From Pseudomonadota bacterium (lineage in GTDB: Bacteria; Pseudomonadota; Gammaproteobacteria; Burkholderiales; Rhodocyclaceae): DNA of 64,000 bases. Location of the stretch: assembly GCA_018241725.1 (NCBI GenBank), contig JAFEDI010000144.1, positions 113,908 through 177,907 of the forward strand, read 5' to 3'. This document shows positions 62,601 through 64,000 of this stretch, in pieces. The position numbers were made by a program, and so were the translations under genes. How positions within the stretch are numbered: position 1 is the stretch's first letter; every line of letters starts with the position of its first letter. The notes below the pieces were generated by a model. That model worked only from the letters and a program-made list of their open reading frames with translations, was not told the origin of the DNA and ran no database searches.

Positions 62601-62942
62601 GGTGTCGTACAGGCGCACGATGGCGTCCTGGTTCTTCACGCCGACCTTGAACTGCACGGTGATCACCGCCATGCCCGGGCGGGATACCGAGAACACGTGG
62701 TCCATCCCGGCAATACGCGACAGCACCTGCTCCGCCGGCCGGGCGACAAGGGCTTCCACGTCCTTCGCTGAGGCGCCAGGGAAGGCCACCATCACGTCGG
62801 CCATGGTCACGTCGATCTGCGGCTCCTCCTCCTTCGGCGTGATCAGCGCGGCGAACACGCCGAGCAGCATCAGCACCAGGGCCAACAGGGGCGTGAGGGC
62901 GTTGCGCTGGAACAGCGCCGCGAGACGTCCGGCGATACCCAT
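59676..62942 (-). CDS. RND-family efflux permease (AcrB-like)
   Basis: 1088 residues, family length. Twelve membrane helices and two large periplasmic loops are seen. The proton relay pair is in [20 protein letters not shown] (about residue 410). Early [19 protein letters not shown] and [20 protein letters not shown] are typical of RND pumps of the hydrophobe/amphiphile or heavy-metal class; the acidic triads used by metal-specific CzcA proteins are not obvious, so organic substrates are favoured. It works with the adaptor encoded just before it (two-base gap) and an outer membrane channel from elsewhere, since none is in the window. Confidence 0.93.
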   Translation of the reverse strand: [1088 protein letters not shown]

Positions 62943-62944
62943 GG

Positions 62945-63997
62945 TTAGCGTACCTTCCGGGCCAGGCCGGCACGCACCGGGTCGAGGGCCACACTCTCGC
63001 CGCCGGCAAGGCCGGCCAGTACTTCGACGCTGCCGTCGTCCAGCGCGTTGCCGAGGCGCAGCTGGCGCAGGCTGAAGCCACCCTTGCCGTCCGCTACGTA
63101 GATGCCGGTCAATTCACCGCGACGCAGCACCGCAGCCGCCGGCACCGCCAGGCGCGGCGCCTCGCCGACGGCGAAATGCACGCGCGCCGCCATGCCCGGC
63201 ACCACGCCGGCCACGTCGCCCGGCAGATTCACGCGCACGCGGGCGGTATGGGTGCGCGGATCGGCCGCCGGCAGCACGACGACGGACGCCGCCTCCAGCC
63301 AGCGCCCGGATTCGGGAAACTCGACCCGCGCCTTCATGCCGGCCTTGACCAGCTCGGCCAGCCGGGCCTGGGGCACGTCGGCCACCGCGCGCAGGCCACC
63401 CGGCTCATAGACGATCAGCAGCGGACGCCCCGGCTGGGCCATTTCGCCGGCCTCCGTGAGGCGCTGGGCTACGACGCCATTCAGCGGCGAGGTGACGGTG
63501 GCGAAGCCACGGGAGGCGTCGGCCTGCGCGCGCCCGGCTTCGGCCGCTTTCTGCTGGGCCAGCGCCGCGTCATACGCGGCCTGGGCCTGGTCGAGGGCCG
63601 CAGCGCTGACGAAATTTCGCGCCTTCAGGCTGCGGGCCCGCTCCAAGCCCAGGCGGGCATCGCCGAGCCGGGCCTGGGCCGCCGCGACGTTGGCCGCGGC
63701 GCCGGCCACTGCCTGGTCGGCCTCACGGGTGTCGATGCGCATCAGCACCTCGCCCTGGCGCACCCGTGCGCCAGCGTCTACCTTGGCCTCCAGCACGCGG
63801 CCCTGCACCTGGGACGCAACGGTGGCCTGGCGGACCGCCTCGATGACGGCTTCGCTGACGTAGGTGCCGGCGCGGGCCAGCGCACGAACCTGGACAGTGG
63901 GAACGGCGTCCGCGCCATCGGCCGCCAACAGCGGCCCATGGGCGAACACGAGGCCGGCCAGCAGGCCGGCACGCAGGGCGGGGAGGTATCGGAACAT
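62945..63997 (-). CDS. RND efflux periplasmic adaptor
   Basis: 350 residues with a cleavable signal (MFRYLPALRAGLLAGLVFAH, then GPLLAADG). A lipoyl/barrel-sandwich part (ATVASQVQGRVLEAKVDAGA) is split by a coiled-coil hairpin (about 95-175: ANVAAAQARLGDARLGLERA), and beta-barrel and membrane-proximal parts follow. It bridges the RND permease and an outer membrane channel. The gene is complete: the ATG is at 63995-63997, three bases from the window end, so its promoter and any upstream regulator are outside. First gene seen of the adaptor-permease-DUF2892 operon. Confidence 0.93.
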   Translation of the reverse strand: MFRYLPALRAGLLAGLVFAHGPLLAADGADAVPTVQVRALARAGTYVSEAVIEAVRQATVASQVQGRVLEAKVDAGARVRQGEVLMRIDTREADQAVAGAAANVAAAQARLGDARLGLERARSLKARNFVSAAALDQAQAAYDAALAQQKAAEAGRAQADASRGFATVTSPLNGVVAQRLTEAGEMAQPGRPLLIVYEPGGLRAVADVPQARLAELVKAGMKARVEFPESGRWLEAASVVVLPAADPRTHTARVRVNLPGDVAGVVPGMAARVHFAVGEAPRLAVPAAAVLRRGELTGIYVADGKGGFSLRQLRLGNALDDGSVEVLAGLAGGESVALDPVRAGLARKVR

Positions 63998-64000
63998 AAA

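Noticed and set aside
59694-62771. Plus-strand frame of 1025 codons opposite the RND permease.
   Set aside because: His/Arg/Gln-rich antisense shadow; the minus-strand protein is an unmistakable RND pump.
1-64000. tRNA, rRNA, CRISPR array, insertion sequence or prophage genes.
   Set aside because: None could be supported: no transposase or integrase protein, no cloverleaf noticed, no regular repeat-spacer pattern.

Overview
The window is about 67% GC with dense, Pseudomonadota-type gene layout. Several marks point to a nitrogen-fixing betaproteobacterium, most likely of the Rhodocyclales (Azospira/Dechloromonas/Azoarcus type): a PEP-CTERM protein together with an exosortase-associated acyltransferase, accessory nif genes, a Wolinella-type fumarate reductase, a NasT-regulated nitrate transporter and many PAS/GGDEF/receiver proteins. 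The taxon is an inference; no rRNA or tRNA gene was seen.

Left part (1-30 kb), housekeeping and sensing. In order: a truncated MFS transporter and a divergent GlxA-type regulator; rpe; apaG; an Aer-like chemoreceptor; a PAS-GGDEF-EAL protein behind a sigma-54 promoter with NtrC sites; a three-gene operon (unknown small protein, rhodanese-ankyrin, double SagB-like oxidoreductase) behind a sigma-54 promoter and a NifA-type upstream element; a CZB chemoreceptor; a LysE exporter; an Atm1-like ABC transporter; a PEP-CTERM esterase-like protein; dinB; ovoA; two overlapping protease-TPR genes, one with an intact catalytic triad and one with all three residues replaced; LysR/GST/flavin-type oxidase; a lipoprotein phosphoesterase; and a MauG-like di-haem lipoprotein.

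Middle (30-48 kb). A Ser-rich protein, a HEQRH zincin-like protein, ALDH7, the alkylation-repair set ada-alkB-alkA and frdCAB are followed by the nitrogen-fixation neighbourhood: a Shethna-type [2Fe-2S] ferredoxin, nifF, an unknown nifF-linked protein, bacteriohaemerythrin, nifZ and a NifX/NafY protein. Four sigma-54 promoters sit here, two of them back to back. Embedded in it is a ThiF-like E1 plus nitroreductase pair divergent from an N-acyltransferase, with a long palindrome in between: a candidate small-molecule pathway.

Right part (48-64 kb). A nitroreductase and the nitrate ABC transporter nrtABD come first. The nrtA leader carries an NtrC site pair, a sigma-54 promoter, a two-hairpin ANTAR target and an overlapping intrinsic terminator; nasT, the expected antiterminator, lies just upstream. 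Then follow a three-gene kinase / receiver-ATPase / receiver-PAS-PP2C phosphatase module and an RND efflux operon.

The common thread is nitrogen economy: nitrate uptake, accessory nif functions, a SagB-rhodanese-ankyrin operon and a c-di-GMP enzyme all appear to be under RpoN, with NtrC-type or NifA-type elements visible at some of them.
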